A stretch of DNA of 64,000 nt from Actinomycetes bacterium (GCA_023458095.1 JAEXAS010000009.1:310001-374000), one strand, 5' to 3'. Shown: positions 26,114-35,520, counted from the stretch's first letter. Translations and numbers: made by a program. Notes: generated by a model not told the origin, from the sequence alone.

Positions 26114-27013
26114 TCACCGAGGAAAATCCGGCGGCGGATCCTGCTCGGCCAAGAACTGTTCGACGGCCGCACCAATCTCCTCGGCACTGGGCAGGGACGC
26201 GCCACCGCTAGCGGCGAGGCGCTCGTACTGCTCTTCCAAGGACTCCAACAAGGCCGGGAACTCGGCATCTTCAGCGGTCTCGGCCGCGATGTTGGCAAGA
26301 TTCTCCTGGCTCTCTGCATGCAGCACGTCCAGAGGGAGGTTCAACCCGGCGGCCAACGAGATTCGACCCAGAACGGCCGCCGCGGCCTGCGGGAAGGTCG
26401 ATTGGGCCAGATAGTGCGGGACGTGGGCGACGAAGCCCTGCGCAAGAAGACCCCGCTCACCGGCGCGGAACTCCAACAGATGCGAGAACGCACCGGGCAA
26501 CTGAACCCGATCGATCCACATGGGATTCCCGCTCACGAGGTTGGGATCGGTGGCGTGGGCGGTGATCAGTGTGGGCCGGGTGTGCGGCACTGCCATGGGC
26601 ACCCCGGAGCAGGTAATCAACTGGGAGACCTCAAAGCGCTCACTGAGCTGGAAGATCGCCTCGGCGGCCCGGTTCCACTGGCTATCCGGCTCAGGTCCGT
26701 GCAGCAACAGGTAGGGTTTGCCGTCAAGATCGCGCAGGCGGTGCAGCACCAACGCAAAGTCGGTCAGTTCGGCCCAATGGTTGGTGTCGAACACCATGGG
26801 CGGACGACGGGACCGATAGTCATGCAGTTGGTCATGATCGAAGGTAGCCAGCACCTCATGCTCACAGGTCCGCAGCAGATAGCTGGCTACATGATGGGAC
26901 ACGGCGCCAGCATCGATGTAGCCGTCGAAGAGATGGATCAGGGCCGGCCGGGCGCCCTGCACGGAGGCGGCCGTCTCGGCTTCAACGTGGTACAGCAGAC
27001 TCGGATCCAGCAC
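26114..27013 (-). CDS. PAC2-family protein
   Basis: 299-residue PAC2 (proteasome assembly chaperone 2-like) protein, common in actinobacteria. Family signs are GARPALIHLFDGYIDAG, the block around HEVLATFDHDQLHDYRSRRP and GVPMAVPHTRP. The C-terminus is helical and acidic (AETAEDAEFPALLESLEEQY). Start GTG at 27013 by similarity. A relation to proteasome assembly or Cgl-type chaperone function is unproven in bacteria. Upstream partner of tesB. Confidence 0.85.
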   Translation of the reverse strand: MLDPSLLYHVEAETAASVQGARPALIHLFDGYIDAGAVSHHVASYLLRTCEHEVLATFDHDQLHDYRSRRPPMVFDTNHWAELTDFALVLHRLRDLDGKPYLLLHGPEPDSQWNRAAEAIFQLSERFEVSQLITCSGVPMAVPHTRPTLITAHATDPNLVSGNPMWIDRVQLPGAFSHLLEFRAGERGLLAQGFVAHVPHYLAQSTFPQAAAAVLGRISLAAGLNLPLDVLHAESQENLANIAAETAEDAEFPALLESLEEQYERLAASGGASLPSAEEIGAAVEQFLAEQDPPPDFPR

Positions 27014-27130
27014 TTGCTCAGCCTACCCCGACGTCTTGGACGTCCGGGGAACCGCACGGGGATCCACCGCAGAATCACCCAGCAATTCGAGCACCTGCTC
27101 CCGCGCCCTTGTGCGGGCCCGCCGGGTCGA

Positions 27131-30100
27131 TCAGCGCGCCAGTGCCGCCATCGCCGCGCGCACCCGCTTGGCTGAGATGGGCACCGCAGTGCCCAACTGC
27201 TGGGCGAACAGGCTGACCCTGAGTTCCTCCAGCAGCCAGCCGATGTCGGCTACCGGTGCGGGCAACGGCCCGGCCGGATAGCGATCACACACCGCGGCGT
27301 ATTCGGCCTCCAACTCGCCCATCAACTCCAGGTTCGTCTGCTCGCGTCCAGGTTGGGATCGACATGTCTCCAGCCGCCGGACTACCGCGGCCAAGTACAC
27401 CGGGAGCCGCCGCCAGGCGCGAGCCGGGGTGGCCGCCACAAAGCCGGGAAAGACCAGATTGGCCACCTGTTCGCGGACGTCGGCCGCGGTTGCCGGCGCA
27501 GCGGTGTCGAGCATCTGCGTGATCTGCCCGGCCAGCGCCAAAACCTGCCCGGCACTGAGCACCGACTGTTGCAGGGTCTCAGCAGCCCGAGCGCGCACCC
27601 GGTTGGCCAGATCAGCGAACGCCTCCTCGGTACGCACCTGCCAGGGATCGACAAGCTCAGCCACCAGGTGCCCACTCACCTGCAAGCGAGCATCGGCCAA
27701 CAGCGCCGGCACGCTGGGATAGGGAGAGGTGCCCAAGGCCAGCTTGGTTGCATTGCTCATCCGGGCCACCACCGACTTGGTCGGATCGACGGTGGTCAGC
27801 ACGATCAAGCGCCGGATGCCAGCAGCATGGGCTCGGTGTGCAGCATCGGGATCGGCGAAGACCTCTACAGCGACGGTGTCCACGCGGTCCACCAAGGCGG
27901 GGTAACCCGGCATGGGCTCAAAGATCTGGGTGGGAAGCTCGCCGAATTCCCAGGTCGCGGCGCCCGGGTGCACCAGTCCGCGTGCGGCCCGGTTCAGGCT
28001 ACGGTCGATCTGCGGGGTGAGGCGTATCACCAGCTCGGGCAGATCGTCGGCCACCGCGACCCCCTCAGCGCTGGTCACCGCGAATCGCAGCCGAAGGTGG
28101 GCCGGCAGCGCCGCGGGGCGCCAGTGGTCTTCGCTCACCACGACCCCGCGCACTGCGGCGATGGCCCGGGTCAGACCCTGGCACAGCGACTCCCCCGCCA
28201 CGGGCGGCTGGCCGGCTAACCAGTCCAGCGCTTCTCGAGCCGTGTCGGTCGCCGGCACCAACTGAGTACGCACCGCCTTGGGCAAGCCACGTATCAGTTC
28301 AGTGGCGGTCTCCAGTCGCAGTCCTGGTACCTGCCAGGTGAACTGTTCGGGCTCCAGGCTGGTCAGGAGCGCCATCGGGATCTGGACGGTCACGCCGTCG
28401 TTGGGATTGCCCGGCTCGAAGACATAGTCCAACTCCACCTCACCCACCGGCGTCGCCCAGTGACTCGGAAAGGCTCCCGGATCAAGGTCCAGGCCCGGTT
28501 CGACCAGGTCGTCCACATGGAGGTCGAGCAGCGCGGGTTGGTCATGACGGGCCCGCTTCCACCAGCGGTCGAAGTGGGCCACGCTCACCACTTCGGGCGG
28601 GATCCGGGCATCGTAGAAGGCGGCGATCGTTGCATCGTCGACGAGAAGGTCACTGCGTCGGCGCCGTTCCACCAGGGCCTCGGCCTCGGCACGGACCGCT
28701 TGATTGCGGCCCCAGAAATGATGCCGAGTGCGCCACTGCCCCTCCACGAGGGCGGACATGATGAACACCTCGCGGGCGGCCACCGGGTCGATGCGGGCGT
28801 AGCTGACCCTGCGCTGGGCCACGATGGGCACACCGAGCAGGGTAAGACGCTCATCGGCGACGCACTGGCCGCCGCGAGCCGACCAGCGCGGCTCGGAATA
28901 GTGCCGCTTGATCAGGTGGCTGCCGACCTGTTCCACCTGGTCAGCCGTGATAGGCGCGACCGTCCTAGCCCACAGCCGACTGGTCTCGACCAGTTCGACG
29001 GCCATCACCAATTCCGCACGGGTTCGTGCCGCCGACGAGCCGGGATTGATGGCGAAACGGGCCCCGCGAGCACCCAGATACTGAGCCGGGCCTCGGCCCC
29101 GTCCCGGGTTGCCCTTGCCGGGATTGCCCCTGCCCACGCTGGACTGGTCCAGCAGGCCGATATGGGAGAGCAGACCCGCCAGTACCGCGGTGTGCACCGC
29201 ATCCAGATCGGCGGGGGCATCATTGCGGCGAAGGCCCAATTCGGTGCAGGCCTCTTTGAGCTGAGTATGCAGATCCTGCCATTCACGCACCCTCAGGAAG
29301 TGCAGATACTCCTGGCGGCACATCCGGCGAAAGCCGTTTCCGGACAACTGCTTGCGTTGCTCGCGCAGGTAGTTCCACAGCCGCAGCAGCGCTGCAATAT
29401 CGGAGCCGTCGGCGGTGGCCTCGGTATCAGCCCCCAGGGGGGCCCAGAATCTCCGATGCGCAGCGTCGGCGGCGGCCTGGGCTTCGGCAGGTCGCTCCCG
29501 CACATCGGGGATGGCGATGCCGGCCACGATCGGCAGCACCTCGCGCAGGCAGCCGAGGCGTTCGGCCTCCAGCAGCATCCGACCCAATCGGGGATCAACC
29601 GGCAGGCGCGCCAGGCGGCGTCCGATCGGAGTCAGGGCCACGGCCTGCTTGCGGCCCCCTCGAATCGCGCCCAGTTCTTCCAGGAGACGCAGCCCGTCGT
29701 TGATCTGCCCGGTGTCGGGAGGCTCAACGAAGGGAAAGTCACTGATCGATCCCAGTCCGGCGGCGGCCATCTGCAAGATCACCGAGGCCAGATTGGTTCG
29801 CAGGATCTCCGGCTGAGTGAACTGCGGACGCGCCGCGAAGTCCTCCTCGCTGTACAACCGCACGCAGATGCCGGGCCCGAGGCGTCCACAGCGACCGGCG
29901 CGCTGGTTGGCCGAGGCCTGCGAGATCGCCTCAATCGGCAGCCGCTGTACCTTGGTGCGCGCCGAGTATCGAGAGATGCGCGCAAAGCCGGGATCGATCA
30001 CGTAACGGATGCCAGGAACCGTCAGCGAGGTCTCGGCGACGTTGGTCGCCAGCACGATGCGCCGGCCTTGATGAGCGCTGAATACCCGGTGCTGCTCGGC

Positions 30101-30883
30101 GGCAGACAACCGGGCGTACAGCGGCAGCACTTCGGTGAAACGCAGGTCCATGGCGTTGATCGCCTCCGCGGCGTCCCGAATCTCGCGCTCGCCGGAGCAG
30201 AACACCAAGATGTCGCCATCCCGGGCGCCCAACTCGGTGATCGCAGCGCAGATGGCGTCAACCTGGTCGCGGTCGCGATGGGCCTCGTCCACTACGGGGC
30301 GGTACCACACGTCGACCGGATAGCCGCGCCCGGAGACCTCCACCACCGGCGCATCGTCGAAATGCTCGGCGAAGCGTGCGGTGTCGATCGTGGCCGAGGT
30401 GATGATCACCTTCAGGTCCGGACGGCGCGGCAAGAGTTGCTTGAGGTAGCCCAGGAGAAAGTCGATGTTCAGACTGCGCTCGTGCGCCTCGTCGATGATC
30501 AGGGTGTCGTAGCGGCGCAGGTCGCGGTCGTGGGAGATCTCGGCGAGCAGGATGCCGTCGGTCATCACCTTGATCCGGGTTGCCTGACTATGTTTGCGGG
30601 CGAAGCGCACCTGAAAGCCCACCGTCTGCCCCAGCGACTCCCCCAACTCCTCGGCGATGCGCGCGGCCAGGCTGCGCGCGGCGATGCGGCGGGGCTGGGT
30701 GTGTCCGATGTGCTCGCGCCCGGCCAACAGGCAGATCTTGGGCAGTTGGGTGGTCTTTCCCGATCCGGTTTCGCCGGCGACCACCAGCACCTGGTGGCGG
30801 CTGAGGGCTTCGCTCAGCTCTTCGACGTGCGCGGTGATCGGCAGCGCCTCATCGAAGGTGATGGTCGGGAGATCCTCGGACAT
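27131..30883 (-). CDS. hrpA: ATP-dependent RNA helicase HrpA
   Basis: 1250-residue DEAH-box helicase. Motif I is GETGSGKTTQ (about 38-47), motif II DEAH in LIIDEAHERS, motif III SAT, motif VI QRAGRCGR. HA2 and OB-fold domains follow, then the long DUF3418 C-terminal region characteristic of bacterial HrpA. E. coli HrpA matures mRNA and resolves stalled translation; a similar role is inferred. Start ATG at 30883; a TAGGCT hexamer lies 9 nt upstream, giving a very short leader. The 117-bp gap to PAC2 holds an imperfect hairpin near 27026-27050. Confidence 0.92.
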   Translation of the reverse strand: MSEDLPTITFDEALPITAHVEELSEALSRHQVLVVAGETGSGKTTQLPKICLLAGREHIGHTQPRRIAARSLAARIAEELGESLGQTVGFQVRFARKHSQATRIKVMTDGILLAEISHDRDLRRYDTLIIDEAHERSLNIDFLLGYLKQLLPRRPDLKVIITSATIDTARFAEHFDDAPVVEVSGRGYPVDVWYRPVVDEAHRDRDQVDAICAAITELGARDGDILVFCSGEREIRDAAEAINAMDLRFTEVLPLYARLSAAEQHRVFSAHQGRRIVLATNVAETSLTVPGIRYVIDPGFARISRYSARTKVQRLPIEAISQASANQRAGRCGRLGPGICVRLYSEEDFAARPQFTQPEILRTNLASVILQMAAAGLGSISDFPFVEPPDTGQINDGLRLLEELGAIRGGRKQAVALTPIGRRLARLPVDPRLGRMLLEAERLGCLREVLPIVAGIAIPDVRERPAEAQAAADAAHRRFWAPLGADTEATADGSDIAALLRLWNYLREQRKQLSGNGFRRMCRQEYLHFLRVREWQDLHTQLKEACTELGLRRNDAPADLDAVHTAVLAGLLSHIGLLDQSSVGRGNPGKGNPGRGRGPAQYLGARGARFAINPGSSAARTRAELVMAVELVETSRLWARTVAPITADQVEQVGSHLIKRHYSEPRWSARGGQCVADERLTLLGVPIVAQRRVSYARIDPVAAREVFIMSALVEGQWRTRHHFWGRNQAVRAEAEALVERRRRSDLLVDDATIAAFYDARIPPEVVSVAHFDRWWKRARHDQPALLDLHVDDLVEPGLDLDPGAFPSHWATPVGEVELDYVFEPGNPNDGVTVQIPMALLTSLEPEQFTWQVPGLRLETATELIRGLPKAVRTQLVPATDTAREALDWLAGQPPVAGESLCQGLTRAIAAVRGVVVSEDHWRPAALPAHLRLRFAVTSAEGVAVADDLPELVIRLTPQIDRSLNRAARGLVHPGAATWEFGELPTQIFEPMPGYPALVDRVDTVAVEVFADPDAAHRAHAAGIRRLIVLTTVDPTKSVVARMSNATKLALGTSPYPSVPALLADARLQVSGHLVAELVDPWQVRTEEAFADLANRVRARAAETLQQSVLSAGQVLALAGQITQMLDTAAPATAADVREQVANLVFPGFVAATPARAWRRLPVYLAAVVRRLETCRSQPGREQTNLELMGELEAEYAAVCDRYPAGPLPAPVADIGWLLEELRVSLFAQQLGTAVPISAKRVRAAMAALAR

Positions 30884-30913
30884 AGCCGAGTCAGCCTACT
30901 CGCCCTTCGACAA

Positions 30914-31064
30914 GCTCAGGGAACGGCGCTGGAGAAGCCTGGGGAACGGTGCCGGAAAAGCCTGCGGAACGGCGCTGGAAAGTCTGGGCAGCGGTGGTCG
31001 ACAGAGCCAGCCAGCGGTAGTCGACAGGCTCAGGAACCGTGACTGTCTCAGGAACCGTGACTGT
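30914..31064. repeat. Degenerate tandem repeats of 18-23 bp
   Basis: About seven head-to-tail units: three close 23-bp units (30914-30936, 30937-30959, 30960-30982), two more diverged ones with GTCGACAG ends (30983-31027), then two near-identical copies of CTCAGGAACCGTGACTGT (31029-31046 and 31047-31064). The first begins behind CTTCGACAAGCTCAGGGAAC, a dispersed intergenic repeat seen in many high-GC genomes. The last unit overlaps the 3' end of the universal stress gene. Confidence 0.8.
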
Positions 31065-31947
31065 CGCGGGGGCGGATGACGCCGATCGGGCAGCGACCGT
31101 GGGTAAGCACTCCGCGGATCAGGCCGCCGACTGAGTAGGTAGGGAAGGAGGCGTGTACCTCCAGCATCAGCAAGTCGAGTTCATCGCTGCGGGCGACCAG
31201 CACGTCCACCGGATTGCCATAGTCCACCTCGAGCTCAACCTCGGCCTCGGGGTAGTCCTCGGTGATCTCCGAGATCATCTCGGCCATGCGCTCCCGGGTG
31301 ACCGCGATGGCGGCCTCCTTCTGTTCATCGGTGGGATCGCCCCCGGTGAACCAGCGGCCCTGGGGGGACCGGAACACGCTGATCACCACGACTTTCCCGC
31401 CGAACTGGATGGACTCCTGCAGGGCCCATTCCAAGGCGACCGCGCCTCGCGCGGAGGTGTCCACCGCGACACCGATCACACCGGTGCGGGCTTCATGCGG
31501 GGTGTCGATGGCTGAGACCACGATCACCGGGCAATGGGCGGCGCCCACCACGCCCACCGAGGTCGAGCCAACGAACAGTCGCTCGCCGGGTTCGGTCGCG
31601 CGCCGTCCGACCACCACCAGGGACGCCTGGTGACTCATGCGAGTCAAGGCAGCCGCGGGATTGCCCAAGACAACCTCCGTGCGCACCCGGTTGCGGGGTA
31701 GACCGGCGGTCACGGCGTCTTCCACGCCCCGGGCCAGCATCTCGGCAGCATTGAGCTTGATCTCTTCGGGATCGAAGACCACGCCCCAGGCGCTGTTCAA
31801 CACGGTGTCGTCGACCGCGTGCACGACCACCAGTTCGGCTTCGCGGGCTCGAGCCTCCGCGATTCCCAACTCCAAAGCCCGAAAAGCATCGTCAGAGCCA
31901 TCAAATCCGACCAGAACGCGCGCCGGACCGTCATAGGGCTGCAGCAT
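31048..31947 (-). CDS. Tandem universal stress protein
   Basis: 299-residue protein with two Usp domains (about 8-150 and 157-295). The first has VGFDGSDDAFRALELGI and a nucleotide-loop-like GRRATEPGERLFVGST; the second starts VIGVAVDTSARGAVALEWAL and lacks a clear ATP loop. ATG at 31947 follows GGGAGG with 6-nt spacing. It overlaps the preceding gene's stop (TGATG). The last six residues (RDSHGS) and stop are written by the tandem repeat. Such proteins respond to stress or hypoxia; the exact signal is unknown. Confidence 0.9.
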   Translation of the reverse strand: MLQPYDGPARVLVGFDGSDDAFRALELGIAEARAREAELVVVHAVDDTVLNSAWGVVFDPEEIKLNAAEMLARGVEDAVTAGLPRNRVRTEVVLGNPAAALTRMSHQASLVVVGRRATEPGERLFVGSTSVGVVGAAHCPVIVVSAIDTPHEARTGVIGVAVDTSARGAVALEWALQESIQFGGKVVVISVFRSPQGRWFTGGDPTDEQKEAAIAVTRERMAEMISEITEDYPEAEVELEVDYGNPVDVLVARSDELDLLMLEVHASFPTYSVGGLIRGVLTHGRCPIGVIRPRDSHGS

Positions 31948-32360
31948 CACAAACCTCCCGAGGTCATGGCCGACACCGCCCGGCCGGAATACTGCGTGGG
32001 TTCGATGACAACCACCAACGGATGATCGCCCGGCGCCCAAGGCTCCGGAAGCGCCACACCGGCCGGCGGCTCATCCAGGTAGCCGACGGCGCGTCCGCGG
32101 ACCTGCACACTCCAGCCCGTGGCCGTGTCCTCGTCGATGTCATCGATTTCGAAGGTCACCTCCACCGGCCCGGCGAACTCGCCCATGATCGTGTCCGGAC
32201 GGGTCCGGAACGCGATCAGGTCACCGCTGACCCGATAGGTCACCGGCAGGATCTGCAAGCCAACGCCAGAGTTCCAACCGACCCGTCCGACTCCGCGGGC
32301 GCGCACCAGTTGGCGACACTCGTCGCTGGACAAGCGGGTGAAGTGGCCGTCGTAGTTCAT
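31947..32360 (-). CDS. Pyridoxamine 5'-phosphate oxidase-family protein
   Basis: 137-residue split-beta-barrel flavin-binding-type protein. The pattern LSSDECRQLVRARGVGRVGW followed by ILPVTYRVSGDLIAFRTRPD is typical of the small PPOX/Rv-type FMN or F420 proteins. ATG at 32360 is chosen since similarity begins there; TTG at 32411 would add 17 unmatched residues. TACCAT lies 9 nt upstream. Its stop overlaps the Usp start, so the two form a coupled stress-type operon. Cofactor and substrate are unknown. Confidence 0.82.
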   Translation of the reverse strand: MNYDGHFTRLSSDECRQLVRARGVGRVGWNSGVGLQILPVTYRVSGDLIAFRTRPDTIMGEFAGPVEVTFEIDDIDEDTATGWSVQVRGRAVGYLDEPPAGVALPEPWAPGDHPLVVVIEPTQYSGRAVSAMTSGGL

Positions 32361-32427
32361 TGCGCCGAAATGGTACCGTCCGCAGACCCAAAAAGGATGT
32401 TTCTCCCGCAATCCGGGGGCGCCATGA

Positions 32428-33360
32428 TCACCGCAGCCAGGTGGAGGCAGCGATAATCACCGGCACCGAAGCCATTGTCGAGATGAAGATTGCATCCCGA
32501 GAGAGCCGATAACCCACCCGGTAGCGGCTGGCGATCACGAAGATGTTCTGGGCCGTGGGCAGCGCCGCGATCACCGTCACGGCCAGCACCTGATCTTGGG
32601 GCAGCCCCAGCCAGCGGGCCAGGCCGAACGCCACGGCTGGCTGAACCAGCACCTTCAAGATCGTGACCAGCATCAACTCCGGGGCATGCGGGCCCCGCCC
32701 GGGCAGGGGATCCAGCCGCAACGAGATGCCGAAGGCGAGCAGCATCGCCGGAACTGTGATCGCACCGAGCATGACGGTCGGATCCCACAGCCACTGCGGC
32801 ACCGGCCAATGGAACACATTCACCACGAGTCCCGCCACGGTGCCGACCGTCAGCGGATTTCGAACGGGCAAGCTCAGGTAATACCGCCAAGTGTGATCGG
32901 TCCGGCCACCTCCGATGGCCGTGGCGTCCAACAGCGCCAACGCCGTCGGCTGCAGGATCGCGATCTGGATGAGCAGGATCGGCGCCATCCAGGTCATGTC
33001 GCCCAACACATAGGCAGCAATCGGCAGCCCCAGATTGCCGGCATTGGTGTAGCCCGAACACAAGGCGCCGATCACCTTCTCCGGCACCGAACGCCGACCC
33101 AGCCACACCCGAGCCGCGGCCAGATAGGCCACCAGCACGACGACGATGGCTGCGGCCGAGACCACCACGGTCGTGCTGAACAGATGCTTCAGATCAGCCC
33201 GGGCAACCAAGGTGAACAGCAGCGCAGGAGCAGCGACCAGGAACGCGGTTCGGGACAGAACGCGTCGGGCATTGTGGTTGAGCACTCGAAAATGGGCGGC
33301 CAGCCAGCCGACGAACACAATGACAGCGATGGCGAGGTATCCGCTCAGCGCCGCTTGCAT
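32428..33360 (-). CDS. AEC-family (auxin efflux carrier-like) transporter
   Basis: 310-residue membrane protein with about ten membrane segments in the 5+5 arrangement of the AEC family. The central GYTNAGNLGLPIAAYVLG is the conserved crossover motif with Asn and Gly, echoed by AALPTAQNIFVIASRY in the second half. Bacterial members export or import organic acids such as malonate or malate; substrate here unknown. ATG at 33360 has TACGCT exactly 6 nt upstream (leaderless). Divergent from the acyltransferase gene with 89 bp between. Confidence 0.87.
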   Translation of the reverse strand: MQAALSGYLAIAVIVFVGWLAAHFRVLNHNARRVLSRTAFLVAAPALLFTLVARADLKHLFSTTVVVSAAAIVVVLVAYLAAARVWLGRRSVPEKVIGALCSGYTNAGNLGLPIAAYVLGDMTWMAPILLIQIAILQPTALALLDATAIGGGRTDHTWRYYLSLPVRNPLTVGTVAGLVVNVFHWPVPQWLWDPTVMLGAITVPAMLLAFGISLRLDPLPGRGPHAPELMLVTILKVLVQPAVAFGLARWLGLPQDQVLAVTVIAALPTAQNIFVIASRYRVGYRLSRDAIFISTMASVPVIIAASTWLR

Positions 33361-33366
33361 CCGCTC

Positions 33367-33372
33367 AGCGTA
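33367..33372 (-). promoter_or_regulatory. -10 hexamer of leaderless AEC transporter gene
   Basis: TACGCT on the minus strand exactly 6 nt before the ATG at 33360. Confidence 0.55.
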
Positions 33373-33437
33373 GACGGCTTCGCCTCACCGAAACCTGGGT
33401 GAACGGACAGCGAACACCGACCCCCCGGTGAAAGTCG

Positions 33438-33443
33438 TACGAT
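33438..33443 (+). promoter_or_regulatory. -10 hexamer of leaderless acyltransferase gene
   Basis: TACGAT exactly 6 nt before the GTG at 33450. It supports GTG 33450 over the in-frame GTG at 33444, which would lie at or before the transcription start. Confidence 0.55.
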
Positions 33444-33449
33444 GTGCGG

Positions 33450-34706
33450 GTGCCACAGCGGAATCACCTGATCGATCTTGCTCGGGTCGGCTCCATGGTG
33501 ATTGTGGTGGTCTTCCACACCTTGTTATGGCAGATCCTGTGGGTCGACGGCCGAATCCAGATCCAACCTTGGGCACCGGGGCCGGTGTGGTGGGCGATCA
33601 GTTGGATCTGCACCATCATTCCGGTCTTCTTCGTCGCCGCAGGTTATGCCAACGCCGTGGTCGTCGATACCTGGCGTGCCACCGGCGAGCGATATGCCGG
33701 GTTCCTTACATTGCGCGGCAGCAAACTCCTGGGGCCCATGACCCTGTTCGTGATCGTGTTCAGCGCGATCGGTACCGTGGCGGCCTGGCTGGGCTGGCCG
33801 GAACAAGCCGCCCTCCTCAGTCGCCAATTCGCCCAACTTCTGTGGTTCCTGGTCACCTATCTGCTGCTGCTCGCCGGTGCACCGCTGGCGGTCTACCTCC
33901 ACGACCGCTGGGGCAGCTGGATCATGGTGCCGCTCCTGGTGGGGGTCATCGGCGTCGACCTTGCCGTCCGACTCACCGGCAACCTCGAGTTGCAGTGGAT
34001 CAATCTGCTCTTTGCCTGGCCGCTGGCCCATCAGTGGGGCATCGCCTACCACCGCGGGTGGTTCCGCGGCTGGTCGGTGCCAGCCCTTTTCGGTGCGCTC
34101 AGTGCCGGAGTCGTGGCCATCGCAGGGTTGGTCTTCGGACTCGGCTACCCCGCCGCAGCGGTGGCCTGGGCAGACATCCCCGTGGCCAACCTGCTGCCGC
34201 CCACGTTGGCGATCGTGGTGCTGGGCTGGTGTCAGACGGTCGTAATGGCGCTGCTGGAGAAGGCCCAGGTAGCTGACCGACTGAGTGCACGTGCGGCGCG
34301 CTTCGTACGCATAGCCAACGCCTTGCTGTTGTCGGTCTATCTGTGGCATATCCCGCTGATCGTGGTGGTCGGCGCGATTCTGGCGGGGTTGACCACACTG
34401 TGGCCTGCTGCCGCCCCGTTCTTCCTCAATCCCCTGCTCCTGGTGGTGTTGGAGCTGGTTGCGGTCAGTGTGTTCGTGCCGCTCATCGCCCGCGTGGAGG
34501 TCCGGATGATCCCGACTCCGGGACCGGGATCGCCAGCAACTGTGCTCACTCTGCTCGGCTTCGCGGCCTTTGTGGTCGGAATCTGGGCGGTATGGCAGTT
34601 TGGCGCAGTGATGGCTCCGATTGATCCGGCCGGCACCATCGCTGTGATGACCTACCTGGTGGGAGCCGGTTTGCTGTGGCGTGCAACGACCCGAACCTCC
34701 GGTTAG
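33450..34706 (+). CDS. Acyltransferase-3-type membrane protein
   Basis: 418-residue integral membrane protein with about ten to eleven membrane segments. The N-terminus NHLIDLARVGSMVIVVVFHT carries the Arg and His of acyltransferase family 3 (OafA/NodX type), and SVYLWHIPLIVVVG is the conserved late motif. It probably transfers an acyl group to a cell-surface glycan or lipid; acceptor unknown. Start GTG at 33450 fits the upstream -10. Its stop overlaps the -10-like TAGACT (34704-34709) of the next gene. Confidence 0.82.
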   Translation: MPQRNHLIDLARVGSMVIVVVFHTLLWQILWVDGRIQIQPWAPGPVWWAISWICTIIPVFFVAAGYANAVVVDTWRATGERYAGFLTLRGSKLLGPMTLFVIVFSAIGTVAAWLGWPEQAALLSRQFAQLLWFLVTYLLLLAGAPLAVYLHDRWGSWIMVPLLVGVIGVDLAVRLTGNLELQWINLLFAWPLAHQWGIAYHRGWFRGWSVPALFGALSAGVVAIAGLVFGLGYPAAAVAWADIPVANLLPPTLAIVVLGWCQTVVMALLEKAQVADRLSARAARFVRIANALLLSVYLWHIPLIVVVGAILAGLTTLWPAAAPFFLNPLLLVVLELVAVSVFVPLIARVEVRMIPTPGPGSPATVLTLLGFAAFVVGIWAVWQFGAVMAPIDPAGTIAVMTYLVGAGLLWRATTRTSG

Positions 34707-34740
34707 ACTGCCCTTCTCGGCGTCCCGGCTTGGAGGTCAG

Positions 34741-35244
34741 ATGGATCCGACACAGTGGGACGCACCCTTCCCGGTCGTCGTGGCCGCTCTCTTCGTCATC
34801 GTCATGCTGCGCGCCAACGGGACCTTCTGGCTAGGCCGACTCAGCATCCTCGGATTGCGCCGATTCCGGCTCTCACGACTGCTCGAATCCCCGGGGTTCG
34901 TTCGCGCCAGCGAGCGCATCGACCGCTATGGAGCTCCAGTGGTCACCTTGTCCTTCCTCACCGTCGGTTTTCAGACTCTCGCCAACCTGGCCGCCGGGGC
35001 AACCGGCATGAAGCTGCGTCACTACCTGCCTGCGGTGGCCATCGGGGGCGTGTTCTGGGCGCTCATCTACGCCACGGTGGGCTTCGTCGGTGTCGAGCTC
35101 TTTGGGCGTCTGTACGCCTACTCCCCCAGCCTGGCGGTGAGCAGCGTGATCCTCATCGCGCTCCTGATCGCCGGCTATGTGGTGTGGCAATTCCGGCGGC
35201 GGGTGGACCAGCCCGCCAGCCCGGCTGTCGAGCCGTCGGCCTAA
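34741..35244 (+). CDS. VTT/DedA-like membrane protein
   Basis: 167-residue membrane protein with about four hydrophobic segments. The pattern ERIDRYGAPVVTLSFLTVGF, TGMKLRHYLPAVAIGGVFWAL and a basic C-terminal tail resembles the VTT (SNARE-associated/DedA) family, some of which flip lipids. It is shorter than typical DedA and lacks an obvious DedA signature, so the assignment is moderate. GGAGG at 34732-34736 supports the ATG at 34741. Same orientation as the acyltransferase, with its own possible promoter. Confidence 0.65.
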   Translation: MDPTQWDAPFPVVVAALFVIVMLRANGTFWLGRLSILGLRRFRLSRLLESPGFVRASERIDRYGAPVVTLSFLTVGFQTLANLAAGATGMKLRHYLPAVAIGGVFWALIYATVGFVGVELFGRLYAYSPSLAVSSVILIALLIAGYVVWQFRRRVDQPASPAVEPSA

Positions 35245-35247
35245 GAT
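35242..35247 (+). promoter_or_regulatory. -10 hexamer of leaderless 70-codon gene
   Basis: TAAGAT exactly 6 nt before the ATG at 35254. It overlaps the stop of the upstream gene. Confidence 0.55.
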
Positions 35248-35253
35248 CAGCCC

Positions 35254-35466
35254 ATGGCCGAGATTCGCAAATTCGATCCGGACGCCGGCAACGCCATCGC
35301 CCAGGCTTTGCATGCCGCCATGGGCGAGCCGATCCGTCCCCGGGTGCCTGGCGGTGCTGAGTCGCAGACCGACGCCGTCGAAACCCCCGCCACCCCGCCG
35401 TCGGTGGTCACGGTACGGTTCACCACCCGCAGCGCACCGTCCGAGGACGACCCCACAGACGACTGA
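35254..35466 (+). CDS. Small hypothetical protein
   Basis: 70-residue protein, MAEIRKFDPDAGNAIAQALH at the start and an acidic, proline- and threonine-rich tail. It has no family that I recognise. Support comes from the leaderless -10 (TAAGAT at 35242-35247), the ATG placed 9 nt after the preceding stop, and a hairpin directly behind the stop. Probably soluble, with a helical N-terminal 25 residues and a disordered remainder. Confidence 0.55.
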   Translation: MAEIRKFDPDAGNAIAQALHAAMGEPIRPRVPGGAESQTDAVETPATPPSVVTVRFTTRSAPSEDDPTDD

Positions 35467-35496
35467 TCCGGGGCCGACCTTTCGGTCAACCCCGGA
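35467..35496. terminator. Hairpin between the 70-codon gene and nrdJ
   Basis: TCCGGGG (35467-35473) pairs with CCCCGGA (35490-35496), with GACC/GGTC extending the stem after a two-base mismatch. It sits between convergent genes; no U-run, so termination strength is uncertain. Confidence 0.55.
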
Positions 35497-35520
35497 TCTT
35501 GGCGGATCACGGTCGCTTGA

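Noticed and set aside
28460..31042. 860-codon open frame on the plus strand
   Set aside because: Antisense to hrpA, which shows every DEAH helicase motif; the frame has no recognisable domain and ends in the tandem repeats.
30914..31064. Possible CRISPR array
   Set aside because: The units are adjoining and degenerate with no unique spacers, and no cas genes are near.
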